Positions 25,492-34,866 of a DNA stretch of 64,000 nt are shown here, piece by piece (position 1 is the first letter of the stretch; each line of letters opens with the position of its first letter). Under the pieces are notes generated by a model. It had not been told where the DNA came from. It did no database searches and saw nothing but the letters and a program-made list of their open reading frames with translations. The stretch lies in NCBI RefSeq assembly GCF_037204085.1, contig NZ_JBBCBW010000006.1:124001-188000 (forward strand), given 5' to 3'. This stretch comes from Variovorax sp037204085 (lineage in GTDB: Bacteria; Pseudomonadota; Gammaproteobacteria; Burkholderiales; Burkholderiaceae_C). Made by a program: the position numbers and the translations under genes.

Positions 25492-26385
25492 TCAATCGGG
25501 TGAGAGCCCAAGCACCCAGCGCTTGAAGTGCTCCAGTGCCCCCGAGGCGGGCGGCCCTTCGGGGTAGGCGAAGTAATAGCCCTGGCTCACGTCCAGGTGC
25601 CGGTCGATCGGTACCACGAGTTCGCCGGTTCGCAGTTCGCGCTCGATCAAAAGGCGCGGTGCCAGGCCCACGCCCATGCCGGCGGCAGCGGCGGCGGTCA
25701 CCATGGTGAAGAGCTCGTAGCGCGGGCCGCGCGAAGCGTGCAGCGTGTAGTCCCACCCTTGCTGCGCATACCAGTCGCGCCAGGCGTGCGAACGCGTGCT
25801 CAGGTGCACATGGCGGCAACGCTCGAAGGCCGCTTCGTTCCACGGCCCGTTGGCATCGCGAAACGCCGGGCTACAGACGGGAACCATCTCGCCTTCGGAA
25901 AAGATCAACCCGCCCTGCGTGCTGGGCCAGAACTGGTCGCCGAAATAGATGGCGGCGTCGTAGGCGTTTTCCTGGAAAGAGAAGGGCTGCGTGCGCACCG
26001 AGAGATTGACTGTGATGTTCGGGTGCTGCCGGCTGAAGTCGGGCAGCCGCGGAATCAGCCATTGGGTGGCAAAGGTGGGCACCACCGCCACTTCGAGCAC
26101 AAAGCCCATGTCATGGCCGGCGCTGATTTCGAGCGTGTCGCGGCGAATCTGGTCCAGGTGCCGGCGGATGCGCGCGGCATATTCGCGCCCGGTGTCGGTG
26201 AGCGTGAGCCGCCGGCGCACGCGTGAAAACAGCGGCACGCCCAGCCGTTGCTCGAGCGTGGCCACCTGCCGCCCGACGGCGCTTTGCGTCAGCGCCAGTT
26301 CGGCCGCCGCGCGGGTAAAGCTCCCCAGGCGCGCCGAGGCCTCGAAGGCCTGCAGCGCGCCCAGGTTGGGAATGTCTTTTCTCAT
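25492..26385 (-). CDS. LysR-family regulator (GcvA-like)
   Basis: LysR-type transcription factor of 297 residues. The N-terminal winged helix (LGALQAFEASARLGSFTRAAAELALTQSAVGRQV) is typical, and the arrangement DIPNLGALQAFEA is that of GcvA/AmpR-like members. The effector domain follows, with FAYPEGP near the end. The ATG at 26385 gives the family length; in-frame sequence further upstream belongs to the divergent gene. It is transcribed away from the FAD oxidoreductase gene across an 85-bp gap and most likely regulates it. Confidence 0.88.
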   Translation of the reverse strand: MRKDIPNLGALQAFEASARLGSFTRAAAELALTQSAVGRQVATLEQRLGVPLFSRVRRRLTLTDTGREYAARIRRHLDQIRRDTLEISAGHDMGFVLEVAVVPTFATQWLIPRLPDFSRQHPNITVNLSVRTQPFSFQENAYDAAIYFGDQFWPSTQGGLIFSEGEMVPVCSPAFRDANGPWNEAAFERCRHVHLSTRSHAWRDWYAQQGWDYTLHASRGPRYELFTMVTAAAAAGMGVGLAPRLLIERELRTGELVVPIDRHLDVSQGYYFAYPEGPPASGALEHFKRWVLGLSPD

Positions 26386-26470
26386 CGTTGCTATTCTGCG
26401 TGCGGGCCTCGCGGTTTTTCCCGGCGCTTGTAAGAATGGGCCTGTGGACGAGCAGCAAGAAAGGGATTTC

Positions 26471-27643
26471 ATGCGTCGTGTGGTGATCATCGGCGGCGGG
26501 GCCATCGGCTCAGCCATTGCCTATTTTCTGAACCAGGACCCGTCGGAGGAGCCGTTCGACGTGACCGTGGTCGAGCGCGATTTCTCGTACACGCAGGCGT
26601 CCTCGGCCTTGTCGGCAAGCTCGATCCGGCAGCAGTTCTCCACCGCCATCAACATCGAGATGTCGCTCTACGGCATCGACTTTTTTCGCCGGCTTGGCGA
26701 AACCCTGCGCGTGGGCGACAACGTGCCCGACATTGGCCTGGTCGAGCCCGGGTACCTGTATCTGGCCCCGCCGGACGGCGTCGATGTGCTGCGGGAGAAC
26801 CATACGACGCAAAAGGCACATCGTGTCGACGTGGTCCTGATGACGCCCGAGCAGCTGAAAGCCCGCTTTCCGTGGATTTCGACCGAAGGCATCGCGCTGG
26901 CTTCGCTGGGCCTTTCGGGCGAGGGCTGGTACGACGGCTACAGCCTGCTGCAAGCGTTTCGAAAGAAGGCCATTTCACAGGGCGCGCGCTACGTGCAGGC
27001 AAAGGCAACCGGGCTGCAGCGCAGCGGCCGCGCGCTGACGGGCGTGGAACTGGACATCGGCGACCCGCTCGAAGCCGACGTGGTGGTCAACGCGGCGGGC
27101 GCCTGGGCCGCCAAGGTGGCGGGCTGGGCCGGCATCGATCTGCCGGTGCGCGGGCGCCGCCGCATGGTGTTCAGCTTTTCGTGCCCAGACACCTTGCCGG
27201 GTTGCCCGCTGATCATCGACACGTCAGGCATCTGGCTGCGCCCCGAGGGCCGTCGCTTCATCTGCGGCTTTGCGCCGCCGCAGGACAGGGACCGCGACGA
27301 TGCGCCGCTCGAGGTGGACTACCGCGTTTTCGACGATTTCATCTGGCCGGCGCTGGCTGCGCGCGTGCCGGTGTTCGAGGCCATTCGCATGACAAGCGCG
27401 TGGGCCGGCTACTACGAGATGAACGTTTTCGACCACAACGCAATCCTCGGGCTGCACCCGGATTGCGACAACCTCTACTTTGCCAACGGCTTCTCAGGGC
27501 ATGGGCTGCAGCAATGCCCCGCGGCGGGACGGGGCGTGGCGGAGCTCATCCGCTACGGCGGGTACCGCAGCCTCGACCTGTCGCCGGTTTCGTTCGCGCG
27601 CATTCTTGAAAACAGGCCGTTGGTCGAGAAGAACGTGATCTAG
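26471..27643 (+). CDS. FAD-dependent oxidoreductase, DAO/glycine oxidase family
   Basis: Flavoenzyme of the D-amino acid oxidase superfamily, 390 residues. The dinucleotide-binding motif VVIIGGGAIGSAIA is at residues 4-17, and the acidic end of the second strand is VVERD. GHGLQQCPAAGRGVAELI near the C-terminus closes the FAD site; other members have GHG(F/L)xxAPxxG, so the cysteine is slightly unusual. The start at 26471 is preceded by AAAGGG. Substrate is probably an amino or imino acid (sarcosine, glycine or D-amino acid). Divergent pairing with a LysR gene suggests substrate-dependent induction. Confidence 0.85.
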   Translation: MRRVVIIGGGAIGSAIAYFLNQDPSEEPFDVTVVERDFSYTQASSALSASSIRQQFSTAINIEMSLYGIDFFRRLGETLRVGDNVPDIGLVEPGYLYLAPPDGVDVLRENHTTQKAHRVDVVLMTPEQLKARFPWISTEGIALASLGLSGEGWYDGYSLLQAFRKKAISQGARYVQAKATGLQRSGRALTGVELDIGDPLEADVVVNAAGAWAAKVAGWAGIDLPVRGRRRMVFSFSCPDTLPGCPLIIDTSGIWLRPEGRRFICGFAPPQDRDRDDAPLEVDYRVFDDFIWPALAARVPVFEAIRMTSAWAGYYEMNVFDHNAILGLHPDCDNLYFANGFSGHGLQQCPAAGRGVAELIRYGGYRSLDLSPVSFARILENRPLVEKNVI

Positions 27644-27694
27644 CCGGAGGCCGGGCAGAGGCGTACGATCATCCGCAAGCGAGGGCCACAGCAC

Positions 27695-28726
27695 ATGACT
27701 GCACAGGCATTGATCGATACCGCACAGGCGCTGGTTGCCGGCGACAAGGGCTTGCTTGCCATGGACGAGAGCAACGCCACCTGCCACAAGCGCTTTGCGA
27801 AGCTGAACATTCCCCAGACCGAAGACGCGCGCCGCAGCTGGCGCGAGCTGATCGTGACCGCGCCGGGCCTTGGCGCAAGCATCAGCGGCGCGATTCTTTT
27901 CGACGAAACGATCCGGCAGCGCACGAGCGGGGGCGCGACCTTTGTCTCGGCACTCGAGGCGGCGGGCATCATTCCGGGCATCAAGGTCGACACGGGCGCG
28001 AAGCCTCTGGCGGGCCACCCCGGCGAGACGGTGACCGAGGGCCTGGACGGCCTGCGCGAGCGGCTGGCCGAATACGCCGGCATGGGGGCGCGCTTTGCCA
28101 AGTGGCGCGGCGTCATCACACCGGGGGCCGGCTTGCCCAGCCGTGCGTGCATAGAGGTCAATGCCCATGCGCTGGCCCGCTACGCGGCGCTGTGCCAGGA
28201 GGCGGGGCTGGTTCCCATCGTCGAACCCGAAGTGCTGATGGAGGGGGACCATTTCCTCGCACGCTGCGCCGAAATCACCGAAGAAACGCTGCATGCGGTC
28301 TTCGTTCAATTGCGTTTGCAGGGCGTGCTGCTGGAGGGCATGCTCTTGAAGCCCAACATGGTCTTGCCCGGCCAGGCCTGTCCGATTCAGGAGAGCGTGG
28401 ACGAGGTGGCCGACGCCACGGTGACCTGCCTGCTGCGCACCGTGCCCGCTGCCGTGCCGGGCATCGCGTTCCTTTCGGGAGGGCAGTCGGCGCAACTTGC
28501 TTCGGCCCGGTTGAACGCCATGAACGCGCGGTTCGCATCGCGGCTGCCCTGGGCGCTGGCGTTCTCATACTCGCGCGCCGTTCAGCAGCCGGCACTGGAC
28601 GCGTGGAAGGGTGACGCCGCCAATGTCGCTGCGGCGCAGAAGGCGCTTGTGCACCGCGCCCGTTGCAACCAGGCAGCGCGTCGCGGCAACTACGACGCCT
28701 TGGCGGACGCACCCGGGCCCGGCTGA
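27695..28726 (+). CDS. Class I fructose-bisphosphate aldolase
   Basis: Schiff-base aldolase of glycolysis/gluconeogenesis, 343 residues, of the animal/plant-like class I family. The sequence opens with GDKGLLAMDESNATCHKRF, the family signature. It has Lys97 in GIKVDTG, Lys136 in FAKWRGV and the Schiff-base Lys219 in LLKPNMV, as well as the phosphate-binding FLSGGQS. All catalytic residues are present. It ends two bases before the convergent msrA gene and lies 51 bases after the oxidoreductase gene, with which it has no evident functional link. Confidence 0.95.
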   Translation: MTAQALIDTAQALVAGDKGLLAMDESNATCHKRFAKLNIPQTEDARRSWRELIVTAPGLGASISGAILFDETIRQRTSGGATFVSALEAAGIIPGIKVDTGAKPLAGHPGETVTEGLDGLRERLAEYAGMGARFAKWRGVITPGAGLPSRACIEVNAHALARYAALCQEAGLVPIVEPEVLMEGDHFLARCAEITEETLHAVFVQLRLQGVLLEGMLLKPNMVLPGQACPIQESVDEVADATVTCLLRTVPAAVPGIAFLSGGQSAQLASARLNAMNARFASRLPWALAFSYSRAVQQPALDAWKGDAANVAAAQKALVHRARCNQAARRGNYDALADAPGPG

Positions 28727-28728
28727 GT

Positions 28729-29433
28729 TCAGCCGCCCTTTGCCGGGTTCACCAGCACAGGGGTCGCCCGATAGCTTTCCGGAAACAGCTTCTTCAGGTT
28801 TTCGATCTTCGGCATGTCGTGGATCACGATGTAGCCGTGCCGCGGATGGCGCGTGAGAAAGTCCTGGTGATAGGCCTCGGCCGCATAAAAAGGCTTCGAC
28901 ATTTCGATGGTGGTCGCCAGTGGCTTGCCGAAGGTCTTGGCCTGGGTCAGCTGCACGATGTAGTCCCTTGCAACGCGGGCCTGCTCGATGTTCTCGGCAA
29001 ACACAGTGGAGCGGTATTGGGGGCCCGTGTCCGGCCCTTGGCGGTTCAGCTCGGTCGGATCGTGCGCTACCGAGAAATAGATCTGCAGCAGCTTGCCATA
29101 GCTGATTTGCTGCGGGTCGTAGGTGATGCGCACCGATTCCGCGTGGCCGGTGTTGCCGGAACCCACGCGCTCATAGCGTGCCGTCTTCGATTCGCCGCCG
29201 GCATAGCCCGACACGGCGTTGTTCACGCCCTTGACGCGCTGGAATATGCCCTGCACGCCCCAGAAGCAGCCGCCGGCGAACACGGCGGTTTCGTATTTGG
29301 TGGTGGGCGAGGCCATGACGTCGACCTTGGGCGCGGGCACGCGCCGTGCGGGCTCGGCGGCTAACGAAGACACGGCAGTCCAGGCCAGCGCCGCGGCTGC
29401 CAGCGCGGCTGCAGTGAATGCGAGGGTTCTCAT
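28729..29433 (-). CDS. msrA: Exported peptide-methionine (S)-S-oxide reductase
   Basis: Reduces methionine-S-sulfoxide in oxidised proteins. The 234-residue protein has an N-terminal signal peptide (LAFTAAALAAAALAWTAVSSLA, cleavage near residue 26), so it should work in the periplasm. The catalytic motif is AGGCFWG with Cys56; GYAGG and GHAESV match the active-site surroundings. No MsrB domain or gene is adjacent. The ATG at 29433 is preferred, since it starts the signal peptide. Recycling partner in the periplasm (thioredoxin-like or DsbD-type) is not encoded here. Confidence 0.92.
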   Translation of the reverse strand: MRTLAFTAAALAAAALAWTAVSSLAAEPARRVPAPKVDVMASPTTKYETAVFAGGCFWGVQGIFQRVKGVNNAVSGYAGGESKTARYERVGSGNTGHAESVRITYDPQQISYGKLLQIYFSVAHDPTELNRQGPDTGPQYRSTVFAENIEQARVARDYIVQLTQAKTFGKPLATTIEMSKPFYAAEAYHQDFLTRHPRHGYIVIHDMPKIENLKKLFPESYRATPVLVNPAKGG

Positions 29434-29604
29434 GTGCTGTCCCGTGCGAGTGAGCCTTCGATGCCAGGCCGGTGGGAGCGACATTGCCGCCGAACGTGGC
29501 GTGCGTCAATGCCGCGTACCCGTGCCTTTTATCGACGTTTATCGACCTGCCGGTTCAGCCACTCGACCGGCGCTTGCACGCCGGCCAGAACCCCTTGCGC
29601 TTTT
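29434..29604. other. Intergenic region between msrA and the lipoprotein hydrolase
   Basis: 171 bases, no gene recognised. It contains a short tandem repeat TTTATCGAC at 29528-29536 and 29538-29546, ten bases apart. A promoter for msrA on the minus strand must lie here but I see no convincing -35/-10 pair. Confidence 0.3.
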
Positions 29605-31113
29605 TTACGGTGGGCAAGGGCGCGCCGCCGCCGCGCCCGGCCGCGTCGCCTGGCTCGTGGGGCCTTCGTCCACCGTGCCAAGAGGTCGGGTGAAGGTGCA
29701 GCCATAGGCCGGATCCGCCACCGTGGCAGCCGTGACCACGTCGTCACCCGCCGGCTTCACGCCGTCGCGCTCCCACTTGATCATGGCGTCGAAGGCTTCG
29801 ACCTGCTCCGCGATCGTGAAGTCGCAATGGGAAATGCCGCGCACGGCGCGCTGTACCAGCCAGTTGCTGTTGCCCTTGGCCGCGACGCGCTGGTGGTAGA
29901 TCTGCTGCATGCTGAAGGGCACGTACAGGTCGCCCAGCGTGTGCAGCGAGACCACCGGGATCTTGAATTCGCCGTTCGCCTTGGGAATCCAGCGCAAGCC
30001 GTCGGTGCGCAGCCGGTTGGCGTCGGGCGCTGCGGTGAGCTTGAGCACCGATGCGTTCAGCGCGGTCGTTCCCGGCACGTCGCCGTCGATGGTGTAGGTG
30101 AAGCGATTCGTATCGAGCGTGCTCTTGTTCAGGATGCCGTTGACCGTGCCGTCGCTGCCGAACACGCTCCAAACCGCCGCAAACGAGCCGCCCTGCGTGA
30201 ACCCGAGATCGAACATCGGCCGTTCGCCGCCCGTGAGGTTCTTCACCACCGATCCGAACTTCAGGCCGGTGGCAGTGGGCGTACCCGGAAAGGCCGTGTA
30301 GAGCGTGCCCGTGACCTGCGTCCTGATGTCCAGCCAGTTGACAGTCGGGTACTTGGGCAGGCCTGCCAGTGCCTGTGCGGCGATCTGTGCGCCTGCAAAG
30401 TAGTCGAACAGCTCGGTGTCGCCGAGCACGCCGCACATCGGCACTGCGCCGTTGTATTTGACTTTGTGGTTGGCCGTGGCAAAAGCCTCGTCCTCGATGG
30501 CCGCCGCGGTGATGTGGCCGCCCATCGAGTGTCCCGTGATGTAGACCTTCGACGGCGCGGCAAGCTCGCGGCCATTGGCCTTGGCAATGGCGTTGAACTG
30601 CAAGGCCAGCGCGTTGGTGTCTTCCACGCCCGCGCGCACGTCGTAGAAATTCTTGCTGTAGCTCGACGCGGCCCAGGCATAGCCGTTCTGAATCAGGTAG
30701 CGGCGGATGGACGGGGCGTTTACCTTCAGCAGGTTGCTTTCACCCGCATAGCCGTGCGCGTACATCACGAGCTTGCCGTTCCAGTTGGCGGGCACCTCGA
30801 CCTGGTATTGCGCGCCGCCGAGCATGCCGGCCCAGCGGCTGGTGGTGGCGTTGTCGACGGTGTCGCTGGCGTCCGAGGCGAGCGCCGCGAAGGTGGTGGC
30901 TGAAGCATCGGAGGGCGCAAACGAGTTGCGGCTGTCCTGCAGGCGCGTCTCTTCGGGCGGCGGTGGGGGCGGTGGAGGAGGTGGGGGCGGCGCGGGGGCC
31001 GGAGCCGGCGGCAGCGGGGTGAACGCAAAGCCGCCCCCACCGCCACCACCGCCGCAGGATGCGACGGCAAGGCTGGCTGCAAGGGCAAGAAATGTCAGGC
31101 GCGCGGAATGCAT
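29605..31113 (-). CDS. Lipoprotein alpha/beta-hydrolase with poly-Gly and poly-Pro linker
   Basis: Predicted envelope-anchored hydrolase of 502 residues. The N-terminal signal ends in a lipobox, LAVASC with Cys20, followed by eight glycines and then a proline-rich linker containing twelve consecutive prolines. The catalytic domain shows VMYAHGYAG near the oxyanion hole and the nucleophile elbow GHSMGG (serine near residue 196). A SLHTLGDLYVPF segment probably holds the acid residue, and SHCDF near the end holds the histidine. It may be an esterase or lipase; substrate unknown. The low-complexity linker probably spans from the membrane to the fold. Confidence 0.8.
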   Translation of the reverse strand: MHSARLTFLALAASLAVASCGGGGGGGGFAFTPLPPAPAPAPPPPPPPPPPPPEETRLQDSRNSFAPSDASATTFAALASDASDTVDNATTSRWAGMLGGAQYQVEVPANWNGKLVMYAHGYAGESNLLKVNAPSIRRYLIQNGYAWAASSYSKNFYDVRAGVEDTNALALQFNAIAKANGRELAAPSKVYITGHSMGGHITAAAIEDEAFATANHKVKYNGAVPMCGVLGDTELFDYFAGAQIAAQALAGLPKYPTVNWLDIRTQVTGTLYTAFPGTPTATGLKFGSVVKNLTGGERPMFDLGFTQGGSFAAVWSVFGSDGTVNGILNKSTLDTNRFTYTIDGDVPGTTALNASVLKLTAAPDANRLRTDGLRWIPKANGEFKIPVVSLHTLGDLYVPFSMQQIYHQRVAAKGNSNWLVQRAVRGISHCDFTIAEQVEAFDAMIKWERDGVKPAGDDVVTAATVADPAYGCTFTRPLGTVDEGPTSQATRPGAAAARPCPP

Positions 31114-31312
31114 GGGATGTCTCTCTCCGTTCTTGTGGTGTTGGGAAGAAGAAGCCAGGCGCAGCGCTGCATCGCCAGGCCGTAGAGAACGACCGTGCTA
31201 TTTCGCTGGACCGGCGGCGCAGCGTAGGGGCGTTGCCGGGCGCCTCAGCCCGGGCTTTCCCGTATCTGCTATCTCGTACGCGACACCAGCGCCATGCCGG
31301 CGCGCGGAGGCG

Positions 31313-32212
31313 TCATTCCTTGCGGCGCGTGACCACCACCGTGGCCTCCAGCCCGTCGTAGGCCTCGGCGTCGCCATACCAACTGCCTGAGATCGGCGCG
31401 GCCTGCGCCGGGTCTCGCGTGACGCCGACACGGATCAGCTGGCCGCTGCCCATGAGGTTGTTGGTCGGGTCGAACGCCAGCCAGCCGACGCCCGGCAGGT
31501 AGGCCTGCAGCCACGCGTGGGTGGTGCCGGCGCCGGTCATCGATTCGCCAGGCGACTGGGCTGCGCGGTCGAGCGCGGCGTCGTAGATGTAGCCCGAGAC
31601 AAAACGGGTGGCAATGCCCAGGCGGCGCGTGGCTTCCATCATCAGCAGTGCATAGTCGCGGCAGCTGCCGCTGCCGAGTGCCAGCGTCTGCAGAGGCGTT
31701 TGCGTGCCTTCCTCATCGCGCGCCTTGTATTCGAGGCTCTGGCCGATGTGCGCGTTCATGCGCGTGAGCACTTCGCGCGTGCTGTTGGGCTTGTCGGTGT
31801 GCAGGAACTGGTGGGCCCAGCGGATCAGCGTGCCGTTCGCATCGTCGTCATGGTGCGGGCGCAGGTAGTGCTCAAGGTCGAGGCGCTCCTGCACCGAATA
31901 GGCAAAGGGCAGGAATTCGGCGGCCGGGTCGAGCGCGAGCTGGTCTTGCTGCGCCGGCACATGCTCGATGGTGAAGGAACACACGATGCGCAGCTCGGTG
32001 GCCTCGCCCATGGGCTGCACCAGCGCAACCGAGTTGGAGTGCGGGTCCTGGATCAGCCGCGTGAACGACTGGGGGCTGACCTGCAGGTCGGTGGCCAGCA
32101 CCCGCAGGTCGTGGCTGTCGCGGGGCCGGAACATGACGCGGTGCAGCCCGAAGGTCACCGGTTTCTTGTAGCGGTAGACGGTGGTGTGCGTGATGTCGTA
32201 CTGAATGGCCAT
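31313..32212 (-). CDS. Transglutaminase-like protein
   Basis: Transglutaminase/protease-like superfamily member of 299 residues. The N-terminal domain begins YDITHTTVYRYKKPV, typical of the bacterial transglutaminase N-terminal region. The core shows the catalytic cysteine in GSGSCRDYALLMM, the histidine in TTHAWLQAYLPG and the aspartate in WLAFDPTNN. No signal peptide is seen, so it is probably cytoplasmic. ATG at 32212 matches the family start; an ATG three codons upstream (32221) is also possible. Such proteins often sit near alpha-E or circularly permuted ATP-grasp genes, but none is present here. Function unassigned. Confidence 0.85.
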   Translation of the reverse strand: MAIQYDITHTTVYRYKKPVTFGLHRVMFRPRDSHDLRVLATDLQVSPQSFTRLIQDPHSNSVALVQPMGEATELRIVCSFTIEHVPAQQDQLALDPAAEFLPFAYSVQERLDLEHYLRPHHDDDANGTLIRWAHQFLHTDKPNSTREVLTRMNAHIGQSLEYKARDEEGTQTPLQTLALGSGSCRDYALLMMEATRRLGIATRFVSGYIYDAALDRAAQSPGESMTGAGTTHAWLQAYLPGVGWLAFDPTNNLMGSGQLIRVGVTRDPAQAAPISGSWYGDAEAYDGLEATVVVTRRKE

Positions 32213-32325
32213 GCGGTGCATTCTCACGTGTCGGCGGGGCCAGCGGGGGCTTTCCGTTGGCTCGCCGCGGTCCTATGCCGCAGAATCGGCGCCCGCCCGG
32301 CCTTTACCACACGCATCGACGCTCC

Positions 32326-32661
32326 ATGTATTCCGCCACCTTCATCTTTGCCAAGAAGCAGTTCGACGACGAATTCCATCGCCTCGACCAGACCATTGCG
32401 GCCGCAGCGAAGTCGCTGCCCGGCTACCTGGGTGAAGAAACGTGGGAAAACGCGGGCAACGGGCTGGTGTCGAATGTCTACTACTGGGAGTCGCTCGATG
32501 CGCTGCAGGCGCTCATCCAGCACCCGGTGCACCAGCAAGCCAAGGCGGCGCAGGCGAACTGGCTCGACGGCTACAAGGTCGTCATTTCCGAGGTGGTGCG
32601 CGTCTATGGCGACAGCAAGATCGACCACATGCTGGCGCCGGCTGATGCCTCTGGTGCTTAG
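32326..32661 (+). CDS. ABM-domain (antibiotic biosynthesis monooxygenase-like) protein
   Basis: Small dimeric alpha-beta barrel protein of 111 residues. It opens MYSATFIFAKKQFDDEFHRL, with PGYLGEETWEN and VYYWESLDALQALIQHP further on, the standard layout of the ABM fold used by haem-degrading enzymes, small monooxygenases and unknown proteins. No catalytic residues can be fixed. Its stop codon overlaps the convergent mnmC stop. It has its own start on the plus strand 114 bases from the divergent transglutaminase-like gene. Confidence 0.8.
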   Translation: MYSATFIFAKKQFDDEFHRLDQTIAAAAKSLPGYLGEETWENAGNGLVSNVYYWESLDALQALIQHPVHQQAKAAQANWLDGYKVVISEVVRVYGDSKIDHMLAPADASGA

Positions 32662-34499
32662 GGCGCGGCTCTTTCGGTGCCGAGGGCCTTCGCCAGGTTG
32701 ACGGGCAGCGGCAGCGGCTCGCCGTGCCATTGCGCGGCCAGCAGTTCGGCACACAGTGCCGCGAAGCTGAGGCCGCGCGAACCCAGCGCGGTGCAGGCCC
32801 AGAGGCCGGCCTCGCCCAGCGGGCCGACCAGCGGGCGGCGGTCGCCCGAGGCGCAACGGATGCCCACCCAGTGTTCGGCCTCGCCGTTTTCGAAAGCCGG
32901 TGCCAGCGCTGCAGCGGCGCCGGGGTGCAGGCGCTTCAGGCGCTCTTTGTTTGCCTCGGTGTCGTTTACCTGAGGCGCCAGGTCGGTGCTGTCGCGGTCG
33001 AAGGTGGCGCCACAAAGCCAGAGCAGGGCGCCTTCATCTTCAGGCACATGGGCAATCAGGTGGCCGTCGCCGTTCAGCGGCGTGGCTGGCAGCGCGAGGT
33101 CGCCCGCCATGCGGCCCCATGCGACTTGCCCGCGCACCGGCTGAAGCGGAAGTGTGGGTGCGAAGCGGCCCGATTCGTAGCCGGCCGCGACGACCACGCG
33201 ATCGGCCTCGGCCAGCAACTGGTTTGCCGCACCCCAGAGCTGCCAGCCAGCCGCGCTGCGCGACAGGCGTGCGACCGGCGCGTTGCCGCGAAACTCGATG
33301 CCCGGCTCGCGCAGCCAAGCCTCGATCAGCCTCGACGGCCGGACCCAGCCCGCGCGCGCATGCCAGAGCGCGGGCGAGTCGGCCGGCAAGCCGGCATTCG
33401 CCAGTTGCGCGGCGCTGGCGGGCCACGACTCGTTCGGGCCGCTCTCGCTCCACCCGGCGGGCACGCGCGTGTCGCCTTCGGGCCGGCGCTCCAGCACGCT
33501 GGCGGCGCGCCAGTCGGGGCCTTCTTCCAGCAGGCGCTCCAACTCCAGCCAGGTGGCGCGGATGCCCGCACGCGTGAGCCGCGAGAGCAGGGCATCGTCG
33601 GGCGAGACATGCGGCGCAAGCACGCCGACCGGCAGGCCGGAAGCGCCGGCGGCGGGGCGGTCGGCTGCATCGAGCACGGTGACTTGCCACCCGCGCCGCG
33701 CGAGGCTGGCGGCAACGGCCGCGCCAGCCAGTCCGGCACCGATGATCGCGCAGTGGCCCGGCGTTTCGACATGCTCGGGCGCGGGACCGCGGCGGCGCAC
33801 CGTCCAGGCGGGGGCGAACACGCCGATGAGCCCGTCGCGCGTGGGCGGCGGGCCCGGTCGTCTTTCGAGCTGAAAACCGTTTTGCGAGAGCGCATCTTGC
33901 ACAGCCCGGGCATCGGTCCGGGCGGCAATGCCGGTGCCCTGGTGGGCAAAGCGCGACACGGCCTTGAGCGCATCGGGCGACCACATGTCAGGGTTCTGCT
34001 CGGGGCTGAAGCCGTCCAGAAAGATGCTGTCGGCCTCGAAGCGCTGCGCGCGCAGCATGGGTTGCACGTCGCCGATGCACAGGGTGAGCAGCACGCAGCC
34101 CGCCTCGAAGGCCAGCCGATGAAAGCCCGGCAGCAGCCCGTGCCACTGCGCGGCCAGCTCCTCGGCCAGCGGCAATAGTTCAGGGTAGGCCCCTGCGGCG
34201 CGCAACAGGTCTTCAGGGCCGACCGGATGCGCCTCGATCGAGACGACGTGCAGCATGCGCGGCCGGTTCGCATCCGCGCGCCACACCTGCCAGGTTGTCA
34301 GAAAATTGAGGCCCAGCCCGAAGCCGGTTTCGAGAATCAGCCATTTCGGCCGCCCCGACCACGCCTCGGGCAGGCCGCAGCCGCCCAGAAACACGTGGCG
34401 AGCCTGCGCCAGTGCTCCGATTTCGGTGTGGTAGATGTCGCCGAAGCGCTCGCTGTACGGCACGCCATCGGCGCGCCAGGCGACGGGCTCGGCGGCCAA
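32658..34499 (-). CDS. mnmC: Bifunctional tRNA mnm5s2U biosynthesis protein
   Basis: Completes the 5-methylaminomethyl-2-thiouridine modification at the wobble position of tRNAs for Lys, Glu and Gln. The 613-residue protein has an N-terminal SAM-dependent methyltransferase domain (ILETGFGLGLNFLTTW, IFLDGFSPEQNPDMW) and a C-terminal FAD oxidase domain (GAGLAGAAVAASLARRGW near residue 250). No ATG is available in the right place. A TTG at 34499, seven bases after the yggX stop, gives the expected N-terminus ending PVAWRADGVPYSERFGD, so translation is likely coupled to yggX. Confidence 0.93.
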   Translation of the reverse strand: MAAEPVAWRADGVPYSERFGDIYHTEIGALAQARHVFLGGCGLPEAWSGRPKWLILETGFGLGLNFLTTWQVWRADANRPRMLHVVSIEAHPVGPEDLLRAAGAYPELLPLAEELAAQWHGLLPGFHRLAFEAGCVLLTLCIGDVQPMLRAQRFEADSIFLDGFSPEQNPDMWSPDALKAVSRFAHQGTGIAARTDARAVQDALSQNGFQLERRPGPPPTRDGLIGVFAPAWTVRRRGPAPEHVETPGHCAIIGAGLAGAAVAASLARRGWQVTVLDAADRPAAGASGLPVGVLAPHVSPDDALLSRLTRAGIRATWLELERLLEEGPDWRAASVLERRPEGDTRVPAGWSESGPNESWPASAAQLANAGLPADSPALWHARAGWVRPSRLIEAWLREPGIEFRGNAPVARLSRSAAGWQLWGAANQLLAEADRVVVAAGYESGRFAPTLPLQPVRGQVAWGRMAGDLALPATPLNGDGHLIAHVPEDEGALLWLCGATFDRDSTDLAPQVNDTEANKERLKRLHPGAAAALAPAFENGEAEHWVGIRCASGDRRPLVGPLGEAGLWACTALGSRGLSFAALCAELLAAQWHGEPLPLPVNLAKALGTERAAP

Positions 34500-34506
34500 G
34501 GCGGCT

Positions 34507-34779
34507 TCAGTTGGACGGGGGAACGTAGCCCTGGGCGACGTCGGCGCCTTCGCCGAAGAAGTGCTTTTCCATCTGGCGGGCCAGGTACTGGCGGGCCCGC
34601 AGATCGGCCAGATTCAGCCGGTTTTCATTGACCAGCATCGTCTGCTGCTTGAGCCAGGCGGCCCAGGCTTCCTTGCTGACGTTCTCCCACAGGCGCTTGC
34701 CCAGTTCCCCGGGATAGGGCGGGAAGTCGAGCCCTTCGGCCTCTTTGCCGAGCTTGATGCACTGAACCATGCGTGCCAT
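34507..34779 (-). CDS. yggX: Oxidative damage protection / Fe(II)-trafficking protein
   Basis: Small cytoplasmic protein of 90 residues protecting iron-sulfur clusters from oxidative damage. The sequence MARMVQCIKLGKEAEGLDFP with its conserved Cys7 and PGELGKRLWENVSKEAW is diagnostic. The length equals the E. coli protein. It is the first gene of a pair with mnmC and is divergent from the sulfate-binding protein gene. The promoter should lie in the 137-bp gap, which also contains a perfect 15-bp palindrome. Confidence 0.95.
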   Translation of the reverse strand: MARMVQCIKLGKEAEGLDFPPYPGELGKRLWENVSKEAWAAWLKQQTMLVNENRLNLADLRARQYLARQMEKHFFGEGADVAQGYVPPSN

Positions 34780-34866
34780 TTTTGATTGCCTCTGGTGGGG
34801 AAAGCGGTTGCTTAGTTGATTTTGCTATTTAGAACTGAGAACTCGGTCGTTCCAGATTCCATATGT

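Noticed and set aside
25202..25567. 121-codon plus-strand frame between the regulator genes
   Set aside because: No ribosome site, no recognisable family, and it is antisense to the better-supported 29-codon ORF.
30961..31050. GC-rich repeat in the lipoprotein gene as a mobile or regulatory element
   Set aside because: It encodes the poly-Pro and poly-Gly linker after the lipobox and stays in frame.
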